Assembly: GCA_010015675.1 (NCBI GenBank)
Contig: ML976984.1
Span: 394,800-458,799 of the forward strand
Origin: Byssothecium circinans
Taxonomy: Eukaryota; Ascomycota; Dothideomycetes; Pleosporales; Massarinaceae
Length of the DNA: 64,000 nt
Reading direction: 5' to 3'
Positions 1 to 9,619 of the stretch are shown in pieces. Both the position numbers and the translations under genes were made by a program. Under the pieces are notes generated by a model. It did no database searches. It was given only the letters and a program-made list of their open reading frames with translations, and was not told the DNA's origin. Within the stretch, counting starts at the first letter, position 1. Each line of letters opens with the position of its first letter.

Positions 1-1
1 A

Positions 2-583
2 ATCCGTGAAGCCTTCTACCAAAACGTGTCGAATTCCGACTCTGTTTTCCACAACCGACCAGCTGTGGTTGTAGGTGGCGGCGGAGCAGCTCGAAGTGCG
101 GTTTACGCGCTCCGCACGTGGATGAAAACGAGTAAAATCTACTTGGTAAATCGCGATCGGAAGGAAGTCAAGGCTGTTTTTGATGAATGTACGGCACGCG
201 GGTATGGTGACGAACTTATCGACATTGCGACGGTTGAGCAGGCGCAAGGTCTCGAGACGGTGGGGGCGATAGTAGCGTGTGTGCCGAACTTCACACCCAA
301 AACAGAAGAGGAAAAGGAGGCGCGGAGAGTGCTAGAGCATTTCTTAAAGCAGGAGCATAAGGGTGCGATACTGGAGATGTGTTACCATCCAAGTCCGTGG
401 ACAGAGATTGCGGATGTCAGTCAGAAGCTGGGATGGAATCTGATACTGGGTACTGAGGCGTTGATTTGGCAAGGTTTGGAGCAGGATCGATATTGGTTGG
501 GGAAGGAGGTTAGTGAACTACCAGTGGAAAAGGTGCACAAGGCGATTGCGGCGGACCTGAATGGGGTGAGGCCAACGTTGTGA
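2..583 (+). CDS. qutB: Quinate 5-dehydrogenase, C-terminal part (cut by window edge)
   Basis: The reading frame is open from base 2 with no start codon, so the gene begins left of the window; about 194 residues are seen. It oxidises quinate (or shikimate) with NAD(P) as the first step of quinate catabolism. The visible part begins just before the Rossmann-type nucleotide loop ([16 protein letters not shown]), then shows the C-terminal half of a shikimate/quinate dehydrogenase including [17 protein letters not shown] and a [12 protein letters not shown] segment that matches the conserved C-terminal Gly/Gln region of the family. It converges on the qutG-type gene with only 106 bp between stop codons. 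The neighbours (qutG, qutE) support the quinate rather than the anabolic shikimate role, because fungi use the AROM protein for biosynthesis. No frameshift is seen. Confidence 0.9.
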   Translation: MREAFYQNVSNSDSVFHNRPAVVVGGGGAARSAVYALRTWMKTSKIYLVNRDRKEVKAVFDECTARGYGDELIDIATVEQAQGLETVGAIVACVPNFTPKTEEEKEARRVLEHFLKQEHKGAILEMCYHPSPWTEIADVSQKLGWNLILGTEALIWQGLEQDRYWLGKEVSELPVEKVHKAIAADLNGVRPTL

Positions 584-689
584 AGGCTGTAAGGCTGTGG
601 GATAAACAGTGAGATAAATTAGCTAGTATTTGTATATAAGCGCTTCATGATTGACAAGTATTGTATTCTCAAACTGAGTTTAACGAAAT

Positions 690-1744
690 TTATGCTCCGG
701 GTCGCGAGTAATCGAGATTTCGAACTCGTTTCCATACTTCTCTCACTGTGCGCTCTTGACTCTGTCGTCCCGTCTCAGTTTCTGAAGGCCCGGCTGGTCT
801 GATGGCGAGGTAAAGACGACTTCCTAATCGCACATCTTCAATTGGAGCCGTCTCACAGTCTTCAGGAGGATTGGCAGTTGCCACCAGCCCACCTGCTTCC
901 TGTAAGATAGCAATACCTGCTGCAACGTCCCTACGACAAGTCAGTGACTCGTCAGACCGCTCGCTGGTGATGAAATTTACCACTCCCAGCATCCGCCCTC
1001 CCACCAAATATCAAAACTCCCCATAGCCACATACGCAAGGTCTAACGTCGCACTCCCCAAACATCTGACTCCATGCACCATTCCACCTCTTCCATTCCTT
1101 CCTCCAATCTCCGCCGCCATATTGACAAAGCTCTCTACCTTCCGGTGCAGATTTCCATCCGGCACATCCTTCCTATCCTTCCCCCACTCACACGAAAATA
1201 CACACCCGCTCGGCGCCTTGACCGGCATTGGAGGCACCTGATTCCGGATAAGAGGTAAAGGTTGCACTTCGTTGAGAAATGCGCCTCGGCCCGCACACGA
1301 ACTGAAGAATTGGTTGAGGAAAGGCGCATTGATAACGCCAATTAGGGGCTTAGAGTTGTGGATGAAGCCGATGGAGACACAAAACATAGGGAAGAGATGG
1401 ATGTAGTTCACGGTTCCGTCCAAAGGGTCCACACACCATGTTGGCTCAGATGAGATCAAGTAGTCCCGTGACGCGCCTTTGGAGTAAGATTCTTCGCTGA
1501 CGAATGCGTGGGTGGGGTATCTTGACGTGATTTGTTGCTTGATGAAAACTTCGATGTTTTCGTCCGTTTCGGTGACCAGATCTACGGCATTCGCTTTCTG
1601 TACGTGCTCTTTCTCTTTTATGGTGGCGTTCGTGCTGCCCATTCGCAACTGTGCTGCTTCCATGAGCATCTTCCCCGCATCTTTGCCCAGTTGAACGGCG
1701 AAGGTGTAGATATCGTCCAGTTCATTTTGTGAGAGTTCCATCAT
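690..1744 (-). CDS. qutG: Inositol-monophosphatase family protein of the quinate cluster
   Basis: Two exons: 1744-981 and 930-690, with a 50-nt intron (GTAAAT...CGTAG); the spliced protein is 334 residues. The splice joins the split motif WWEGGCWEW|DVAAGIAILQEAGG, which is the metal-binding WDxAAG signature of the IMPase family. Other family motifs are VTETDENIE near residue 60 and the WCVDPLDGTVNYIH metal-site motif near residue 110. QutG is a constant member of fungal quinate clusters; its biochemical role is not settled, although the fold predicts Mg-dependent phosphatase activity on a sugar or inositol phosphate. It is transcribed divergently from the 3-dehydroquinase gene across 391 bp and so probably shares QutA control. 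All motifs look intact. Confidence 0.9.
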
Positions 1745-2135
1745 GACTTCGTGTATATTACTGCGAAGTGTTCAATTGCAGAACCATCGTAAAAGGTACA
1801 GTCCCACTAGTGGTTGATTTCGATGAGCAATTGGGTGCCGCTACAAGCCGAGCACGTGAAGATACGGAACGTCTGCAGGCAATTGGGCTCGAAGACACAG
1901 GCCGAATCTCGTTGATCGCGGAGAATCATGGATAATAAAGGCTCTCACCGATTGGCCTGGGTGGAACCATTTGCGGGTTTATGCGTGTGATTGAGGTGGG
2001 TTAGAGAAGGTAAAGCATTCTTCCATACAGTTCCGATGTTCGGAATGCATTCCGCAAAGCTTCAAACATTGTTCCATTTGAAGAATCATCGAAACACACA
2101 CAATTCCCCCCATCTCCTAGAACTTCACCCCCAAC
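1745..2135. promoter_or_regulatory. qutG/qutE divergent promoter
   Basis: This 391-bp space holds the starts of two quinate genes. It contains a perfect 14-bp palindrome CGGAATGCATTCCG at 2041-2054, 82 bp before the qutE start, with CGG/CCG ends as in many Zn2Cys6 sites. Just upstream, GGTAAAGCATTCTTCC (2009-2024) matches 12 of 16 positions of the QA-1F/QutA consensus GGRTAARYRYTTATCC. Binding is inferred and not shown. Confidence 0.5.
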
Positions 2136-2588
2136 ATGGCAAAATCAATCCTCCTAATCAACGGCCCCAACCTCAACCTCCTCGGCACCCGCGAACCCAC
2201 CCTGTACGGCAGCACAACCCTACCCCAAGTCGTCGAAGCCACGCAAAAGCAATGTTCAGAACGTTCAATAAAATTCGCTTCTATCCAATCGAACCACGAA
2301 GGCGTTCTCATAGATCGCATTCACGAAGCGCGAGGAAACGTCGATGCTGTTGTCATAAATCTAGGGGCGTTGACATATACAAGCGTCGCGTTACGGGACG
2401 CGCTGCTCGGCGTTGAGATACCTTTTGTTGAGGTACATATCTGCAACATCCATAAGAGGGAAGCGTTTCGGCATCATAGCTATTTGAGCGATAAGGCGGA
2501 GGCGGTCATTTGTGGGTTGGGCGTGTATGGGTACGAGGCTGCGATTGAGTATGCGGTGAGGCATATCAAAGCGAAAGAGAAGTTGTAG
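2136..2588 (+). CDS. qutE: Type II 3-dehydroquinate dehydratase (catabolic), with unusual active site
   Basis: An intronless gene of 150 residues, the usual length for a type II dehydroquinase; it converts 3-dehydroquinate to 3-dehydroshikimate, the second step of quinate catabolism. Numbering coincides with the M. tuberculosis enzyme: Arg19 and Tyr24 lie in [11 protein letters not shown], Asn75 in VVIN, Glu99 and the catalytic His101 in EVHICNIH, and Arg112 in [11 protein letters not shown]. What is odd is the segment [10 protein letters not shown]: the family usually has NPGA(or NAGG) and THTS here, so the conserved His81 is Tyr and the usual Pro76 is Leu. Both changes can arise by single C-to-T transitions. 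The start ATG lies in a run with good context and the protein begins at the expected beta strand ([15 protein letters not shown]). Function is likely but activity may be altered. Confidence 0.9.
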   Translation: MAKSILLINGPNLNLLGTREPTLYGSTTLPQVVEATQKQCSERSIKFASIQSNHEGVLIDRIHEARGNVDAVVINLGALTYTSVALRDALLGVEIPFVEVHICNIHKREAFRHHSYLSDKAEAVICGLGVYGYEAAIEYAVRHIKAKEKL

Positions 2589-3213
2589 CTGTAGGGTGTG
2601 ATTGGGAGCTTGTAAATGACTAGAATGTAATATGAAAACACCATGAGGAGCCTAAGCCATGGAAATACCTGAGAGAGTTTTGAGAAATCATTGTACGATA
2701 CTAACTGTCGAGTGCATGAAATCGAGCCGGTAAAATGGATTCTAGAGTTGGCCATTCAATTCTTTCACGAAGAGCTAGTGGTCAGGCGCATCATACTGAT
2801 CAAAGTGCAAAGTCTGCTTGAAAACGTATTATGGTACACGAGTTGGCAGTACTATCACTGTTGTAGGCCCAACGATTGACAACCGATGAAATAGCATTGC
2901 TTTGGATTCCATACATCAGACATAAACACAGTTCCAATCATTACCCAACGTCAACTATACACACTTCCCCCTCTCTTTTCTCCCTCTCTTCCTGTTCCCA
3001 CCCCCTTAACCGAGAACGCCTACGAGCAAAGTACCAGAGGCAGAGTTTCCCAGTCCCGCAGTGGCCATTTATGGATGCGCACTCCCCATACTGTGAGCAG
3101 GAGGTCCCAAACACGAGCCCTTGGTATGCCTATCCAGTGGTGCCACTGTATTTTCCGTTTGTACAGACAAGCGCAGCGGAAGCGATGGGTAGAGTGCTAG
3201 TTGTGGTGCTATT
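2589..3213. other. Convergent 3' region between qutE and chitin deacetylase
   Basis: These 625 bp hold the 3' ends of two convergent genes. A long pyrimidine-rich tract occurs at about 2965-3010. No ORF with recognisable content is present. Confidence 0.6.
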
Positions 3214-4967
3214 CTAGCGGCAAGTACCGAAGCCCGATTGGCAGCGATCACTGCAGTAGGCGGTTGTGCTGCCGCACCAGCCGTGAAGTGAGCAGCAGTC
3301 ACCTGTACATAAAGTTAGAAAATAGTGCATGTAGGGCGGAAGTCGATAGGGTAGGAACGTACCGAAGGAGCTACCCTGGCATGTAAAGCCGGAGACACCG
3401 CCACAAGTTGCGTCAGTACTGACGGCTAGGGTTCCCGTAGGCCGCGGTGCGCTCTTTGATAGATCCACGTTAGTTTGTTGCTCGAGCTTGAGGCTACAGC
3501 TGTCGAGGAAAAAGAGAGGCGTTGTAAATGAGACTAAAAGAAAGAGGTCTTGCAGAAGAGGTAGACATTAATCTCTTTGAAATGGGAATAACCCGTCTTA
3601 AAAAGACGACAACATCTTAACCAGAGAACTGTTGTGGATACGTAAGAATACTGGAATCCAAGAGTGAAGCTCACGAGACAAAATGAAGAAAGGGGAGATA
3701 ATATCGATCCTCTAAGGCCCTAGAATTGATCGAAATGTAAGGAATTTTGAAAATGGGGAGCTTACAGTAGTGGTAGAAATGGAACCGCCGGAGCCGCCTC
3801 CAGTAGTGGTGCGGTACCAGTTTTCGGATGGGTCACCAAGGCACTCGCCGACAGTAACGGGTTTGTAGCCCAGATCGGTGAGAGTCGACAGCATGTACTC
3901 GGTCAAGTTGTAGGCCGTCTGGTAGTGGATATCATGCGCGATGGAAAGCCACTGGCTGCTCGACGGAGTAGCATCACCCTTAGTGATGTTTCCTTCGAAA
4001 TTGTCCTTGGCGATCTGAACCTTGTCCGCCGCTGCTTGGTTGTAGTCGTCAGTATCCAGATTGAAGTACGTGACGTGGTAGCCAAGGTCAGCCATGGCTT
4101 TCTCACAGCCGGATTCGGCGGTGCAGCTGGAGTATGGGGGTCGCATGTAAGTGGGAATGAAGCCCAGGATGTTGCGCAGAGCCATCTCGTTCTTGACCAT
4201 CTGTGCCTTCCTGTCATCGGCAGAGACCGCACTGAGATCCAAGTGGGTCCATGTGTGAGAAGCGATCTGGTGACCCTCAGTGTGCATGCGCTGAATAGTG
4301 GCCTTGTGCTCAGCGGTAGTGTCGATTTCGCCCTTGTTGATGTTGTTGCCGGAGATGAAGAAAGTTGCCTTGGCGTTATAGGACTTGAACACATCGAGCA
4401 CATGGTCGGTATACTCCTTCAGTGGCCCATCATCATAGGTAAGAGCAACAGTTCCAGGCTGAGTGCACTGGTAGATACCAGCACCTCCGTAGGCAACTTT
4501 GCCAACTTTGTCACGGGGAACAGACTCGGTGCTGTCTCCTGCCGGAGTGGTGTTTTCGGGGCATCCGGGGCCGTACCTGTATTGACATCCAGGAGAGTAG
4601 CAGTGATCCTAAGAGTAATCAGCAGCAATTCACGTCACAGACATGATCTTCTTACAGGAGTATTGCCGCAGGTTCCGCCCTGAGAGCAGCAGTATCCCGC
4701 CGCACAAGCTGGCTTTCCCTCTCCGCACTGGGCACCATCGCCGCCCTGCCTCTTGATGTTCTGAGCACGCTTCTCGTGAGCGGTGAAGGCCTGGTGAGAC
4801 TCCTGCTCAGCGATTGCGGCAGCGCGAGCCCTCAGGTTGCTGAGCATGTCCCTCGTCTTCAAGTCCCTCAAGTTCAGGCCCGCAATTTTCGGAAGTCCAG
4901 GTCCATCGTGAGCGGTAACAAAGGGAGTAACCGCGGCGACGGTTGCCAAAGCGGTAGAGAATCGCAT
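3214..4967 (-). CDS. Secreted chitin/polysaccharide deacetylase with N- and C-terminal CBM18 modules
   Basis: Four exons are read: 4967-4656, 4608-3766, 3453-3363 and 3302-3214, giving 444 residues. Residues 1-19 are a signal peptide ending FVTA. The first CBM18 (hevein-like) module spans about 81-120 with eight cysteines; a NodB deacetylase domain follows with TYDDGP (161-166), SHTWTH (metal His222 and His226), RPPY, DTDDY and IAHDIH motifs, all five expected. After a Gly/Ser/Thr linker a second eight-cysteine CBM18 closes the protein. The enzyme de-N-acetylates chitin to chitosan in the wall or outside the cell. The second intron (312 nt) is long for this genome; its acceptor (ATCAAAG) was chosen because it keeps phase and follows ACTAAC, so that junction is less certain. 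It interrupts the quinate gene set and has no obvious link to it. Confidence 0.88.
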
Positions 4968-7811
4968 GGTGGAAGGGTGCTTCGGTTCGAAATATTAATA
5001 TTAGGAGATAGTACTTTCTCTAGTGAGAGTGCGTAAAATCAAGCGAATGACTAGTGTGCGGTTTCAAGAAGACAACCAATGTACGAAGAGTTATTTCCAA
5101 AGGGTGGGAGCGAGGAAAGGAGCCACACAGGGACAGGTGATAGAAATTAAGATCTCTTGAGGAAGATAGAGGCCAGACAGAAGCACGACGAGGAGGCGCT
5201 GGTTTAAGAATGGTGAGCATGAGCGATCTCTAGCAGCCTCCAATCTCATCATTAATGCGCAATGCATTTTTAGGGTCGATTCGGAAGTGCATCCCAAAAG
5301 ACGGTACGTGGCAAGGGGTGGAGCCCAGGCCCTACACTATCCTAGCTTGTTACTTTTCCTGGCCAAAGATCCACGACACCATGCCGCTCGTGGGCGTTTG
5401 CGATGCCGCTCAGGCGTCGTCCCGAGACGTCCCCGGCCTCGCTTCATACGGGCGGGTGGGCATTGGCTAGCGCGGACTTCAGAAGTGAAAGGGCGTGCAT
5501 ACTATCAAACAGTTGCAGGCCTTAGTGTGTAGGATCAGCGTGAGTGCGTCCCAAGGACTGTGTTGACACTGCTCGAGCACGCCTGAACGACGGCGTCTGC
5601 AGGCTCGGCGTTTCAAATCCCGATTTAGATTCGTGACGCAATTCCTGTTCAGTTTGCTTTTAGCGTATGAAGATTCTAAAAAGGAGGTGCTGCGACGAGG
5701 GAAAGCCCTGCTGAAGGCTCGAAACAATGGTGGAGTCACCAACTGGCACTGGTGCTAGCGACCACTGCGCGGCTGCTCATCTATCGGAATCGACGGCGAC
5801 GTCCTGTGTCCCGAGGAAATTTCGCTCATAAGTCTAGCGCAGCACGGGATGACATCCTCGTTGTGCGACAGCGAGCGCATGGCCAATGTATCGTAACACA
5901 TATTCCACGCGAGTGGTGGTGGGAAACGCGTCGCTTCTGGCTTCAGTGGGTTGCGCGCTACAGCCGCATAGCTGAATGCCGTCAACTGGTGGGCAAACTT
6001 TGGTGTGCTTATTTTTGATAATGTTTCGCTGAAGTCCTTCACGTAGATATTTAGATATTTCGACCCAGCGTCTCATGTTCGTTCTAATGAGCTGGTGGCC
6101 TTGCATGAATATTGAAAATGACTGAAAAAGAGGCAAGGCACAGCCCATCTCGCCCGCCCCAAACTTGCATCGGCATGGAAATAAATGAAAGCGCACCACT
6201 TCTCACGCATGGAAGCCTATGTTTAGTCTCCACACCAAGCTGAAGCAAAAAACATGGCCCTCTTCCGTTGTGCAACAACCCGCATTAGCAGTGCGCCTGG
6301 GTAGTGGTTGCTAGGAATTTCCAGCACGTGCTCTCCGTTCTATTCATTACACCCTCCCATCTTGTCTTACGTAGGACGAGCATCATGTACGCTCTCATCA
6401 TATCCTATCGTTGATTGATAAAGGTTCCTACCAATGCAATTTCCATGGTGGGAATACGACCTTCAGCTATCGAGGATCGGCCGGCGTGAAAAGTGTGGAG
6501 AGGAGCAGCGACTCGTGGGTCGTGCCTACACCGTGTAATCGCATGCTGAATATCAAAAACAATACTTTGGGTTGCCTGGTAGGATAAGGCGGCCGGTATC
6601 TGACGGATTCTGACCCCTCTTTCCAAGGGTTGCTTGCAGCCGCAGTCAGAGGAGACAGGTTGCCGCAGGAGCGCATCTCCGCGATTCTGCCACTAGGATT
6701 GCCGCGTTCGGCCCGGATAACGAATACCTTTTTACCACCATCACTGAGTTCTCTTCGCCATCATCGTTTCCTCCATCGTTCGCTTACAAACCGTTTTCTA
6801 TAAACACTTTGGCTGAAATCCCTACACCTTGACTGTTCTGAAAGAAAACACCACATACGACACATTTGAAAGGTCTTCGGGTGCGTCACATAACAAGGCA
6901 AGATGCGGTGTCGTACAAGGTTGAGTATCATCGGGATGCTGCATGCATGTGCCGAGTCAATTTCAAGCCTCAAGAGAAAATCCGTACCTACTGTACGGCG
7001 CAGGTCGTTGGTTGCTGTGGAAGTTACGCAGTGACTCTACTACCGGAGTCTCGGATTGGAGTGCCCAGTTGTGATAGAAAAGGAACTAATGTGGACCACA
7101 GCTACGCCGCGGAGCATCAAGCACCCGACCCAGCGCTGGTGAACGGGCCGCTATCTAGTTAGTTCGTACATCGCTCCGCGGAGGTGATGGTTCTCGTCCG
7201 AGGATGAGATGATGCAGTGCAGGGTGCGGGAATCCAAGCGACGAAGCGAAACTTTGTTTCTGCATGATGGAAGTGTTGAGCAGGAAATCGTGATCAGCGA
7301 CGCCGTTACGAGCTATGAATTTACCATGCGCTTCGTCTTCCAAGACCCTTTGTTGAAGAGGCACATCGGGAAGTGGGAAGCGAGAAGCTATAGAACTGTT
7401 TCCAAACCTCTCGCCCCCAAGCTCCGTTTCCCTTTGGGACCCGAACCTGGCGCCTCATGGTTCGGATGTAGGTATTTTCAAGATAGAAAGGAATGCCCTG
7501 TCAATGGTTCTGGTTTCGCGAGCCTCACTCATCGCCGGTACTGTTTTAACGTCAGTGTTTTCTCAACTCCTGCACCCAAAATATCACTGCGCCCAAGTAA
7601 AGACTGAAGTCCATTAATTTCGTCGATCCTCAATATGTCAATACCAGGCAGCAACGTTTGAAACATGCGAAGATAGCATCCTATCGGCTGATCACAAACA
7701 CTCTTTCAAAAACCTAAAATCTATTAACAATTTTTGTTTACACAAAAATAACAAGTCTACGGGATGTGGGGCGTCGACGTAGGAATCAGGGGAATAACAT
7801 ACACCTCCCAA
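4968..7811. other. Long gene-free stretch (2.8 kb)
   Basis: The region contains only short overlapping ORFs on both strands (largest about 130 codons, 7209-7607 plus), none with recognisable domains, a consistent splice pattern, or codon-like conservation. The first few hundred bases are the promoter of the deacetylase gene; the last few hundred follow the F-box gene's stop codon. No tRNA, 5S rRNA or repeat array was recognised. Confidence 0.5.
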
Positions 7812-9194
7812 TTACTGTCCAACCCACGTCGGATCCATGACCGTAGTAAACCATTTCCAAAGCTTACTCTCTGTCCCCTTCCCCCCTGTATCCCATGCCT
7901 CATCGTTCTCCAACTGATAAATCCACCCGCGCTCTAGCTCCCTCCTCTTCTCACCCCCTTCCTCATTCCAATCTTTGTATATCTTCCCTGACTTCCACTT
8001 TGCCGCTTTCCCCTCTTGTTCTAGGTTGTTCTTGCGTTCTTCAAAAATAGGTTGTAATGCGTTAGGTAAAATGTCAAACCGTGACTTCACGATCAAGTCA
8101 GTACTATGCGCCTCTGCCGCATGCTGCGTCCACTGTCCTGCCTTCTCGAAATAGACATCGCACCCAGACACCGGACAATGAAATGGCTCCGGATCCTCCT
8201 TGTCGAAGTAATGCCGATCTAGGGCTTCTATTGCAAGAGCCCCAAGGCCCATTTCCTGCAGCTGGATTCTCCCACATTCATACTTGAGTCCCTCGAATTC
8301 ACCAACCGGGCCATGGAATTTTTTAGGGGGCATGAGGATCGTCTTGCGCTCGAACCCAGATGCTGTGACTTTTACCCATCCGCCGTCTTCCGCGAGTTGA
8401 TAAAGTACTCTGTGCCAATTATTCGCAACAGGAAGCGCAGTCCTCTTGCAGCCTCCAGATGACACCTCGACGAGTACAAAAGCCAAGACATTAATCTCAA
8501 CTGGGCACGTCTCGATAAGCACCTTTAGACAACAGGCAACAGGCTCATCGTCATGCTGTCGAATGGACAGCGACTCCCAATTCTGGTTCACCACGACCCT
8601 TTTTGCGCGAGGAAATCGTGTTTGGAAAGTCTTCCAAAATTCTCGGGCCTTTTCGTAATCTAGTTCCAATACATCGTCTGTTATAGGACCAATCTTATCA
8701 TCAGAGCTCACGTCGTACTCGATCTCAACGTTCTGCGCGTAAGCCATAAAGGATAGGTCGTAGCATGTATAGCCTGAGTGTCCGCCGCCAAAGAGCCAGT
8801 GCGCCTCGATGAGATAGTAAGTATTCGGATCCGCCCAGAAGAGTTTTGCGGCTTCGGTGCGAAGCATGGGGGTACGCATTATCTGATAGAGAGTGGGAGC
8901 AGAACAGAAGGCCAGGATGCGGAGTTGAAGCTCTACGGGAAGCTGGTTGAAGTCTGGGAACGAGGACGTTTGCGATGAAGAGTGGGGTTGGACAGTGTTA
9001 GATTGGACGTATGAGTGGAAGGGAATGCGTTCTTCTCCGTCAGGTGTCATCTGGAGGCTCCAATTCAGTGGCTTCGTCCATGGAAGCTTGGATAGCGTGG
9101 CCTGTAGATTACAGATGCCTTGCACCCACATACTAGGCTTGCGATGGAGTGATTTAGTGGCCGTTCGAAGTACAATATCGCACTTACACTCCAC
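7812..9194 (-). CDS. F-box-like protein with a C2H2 zinc finger
   Basis: A single exon encoding 460 residues. An F-box-like segment starts at about residue 79 (FPDFNQLPVELQLRILAFC) and runs to about 120, typical of fungal F-box proteins that recruit substrates to SCF ubiquitin ligases. A C2H2 finger follows near the C-terminus with Cys340, Cys345, His358 and His363. The C-terminal 80 residues are charged (WKSGKIYKDWNEEGGEKRRELERGW is the typical flavour of this lineage-specific family). The start could be any of several Met codons (residues 1, 22 or 49), since no conserved motif precedes residue 79. A specific substrate cannot be named from sequence. Confidence 0.7.
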   Translation of the reverse strand: MECKCDIVLRTATKSLHRKPSMWVQGICNLQATLSKLPWTKPLNWSLQMTPDGEERIPFHSYVQSNTVQPHSSSQTSSFPDFNQLPVELQLRILAFCSAPTLYQIMRTPMLRTEAAKLFWADPNTYYLIEAHWLFGGGHSGYTCYDLSFMAYAQNVEIEYDVSSDDKIGPITDDVLELDYEKAREFWKTFQTRFPRAKRVVVNQNWESLSIRQHDDEPVACCLKVLIETCPVEINVLAFVLVEVSSGGCKRTALPVANNWHRVLYQLAEDGGWVKVTASGFERKTILMPPKKFHGPVGEFEGLKYECGRIQLQEMGLGALAIEALDRHYFDKEDPEPFHCPVSGCDVYFEKAGQWTQHAAEAHSTDLIVKSRFDILPNALQPIFEERKNNLEQEGKAAKWKSGKIYKDWNEEGGEKRRELERGWIYQLENDEAWDTGGKGTESKLWKWFTTVMDPTWVGQ

Positions 9195-9619
9195 GGCTGT
9201 TTATGTTCAGCGCGGAAGTCTCGTGGTGTTGGTTACCATGGTAACTGCCACTGCGGGGACCAAAATTTGTCAGCACTACGAATGCTCTGCCAAGGCATAG
9301 CAAGCAGCCTTGCGCATTGATAAGTGGCACAGAAACACGGAGCTGCGTGCTGCAGTGTCCGCCTCTCGCGTGCCATGGCAGTAAGAAAAGAGGTATGGAA
9401 CGCAGCTACCCAACCTCACTCTCGAGATAGTAACGTCTTGTCCTCGAAGTGAAGTATTGGGCGCTGTATCCCCCTTGGACAGGTTTTACAGTATGACTTA
9501 CATCCCATTTTTCCTGCTACGCGAGGGCCTGATGCACCGCCCAAAGCATCGCACCCACCAGCTATCAACAAACCCAAAATATCCTCCATCTCAAAGCCTG
9601 CCCTTGCCAACACCCCCAT
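9195..9619. other. Intergenic: F-box gene promoter and 3' end of PLC-like gene
   Basis: These 425 bp lie between two minus-strand genes. Only short ORFs are present. A near-palindromic GGTTACCATGGTAACT lies at about 9230-9245 (GTTACCATGGTAAC is a perfect 14-bp palindrome), upstream of the F-box gene start. Confidence 0.5.

Noticed and set aside
3925..4683. 252-codon plus-strand ORF
   Set aside because: It is the antisense shadow of the chitin deacetylase, whose frame carries all five NodB motifs and cysteine modules.
5601..5640. Possible tRNA B-box (TTTCAAATCCCGA)
   Set aside because: No matching A-box or acceptor stem could be paired around it.
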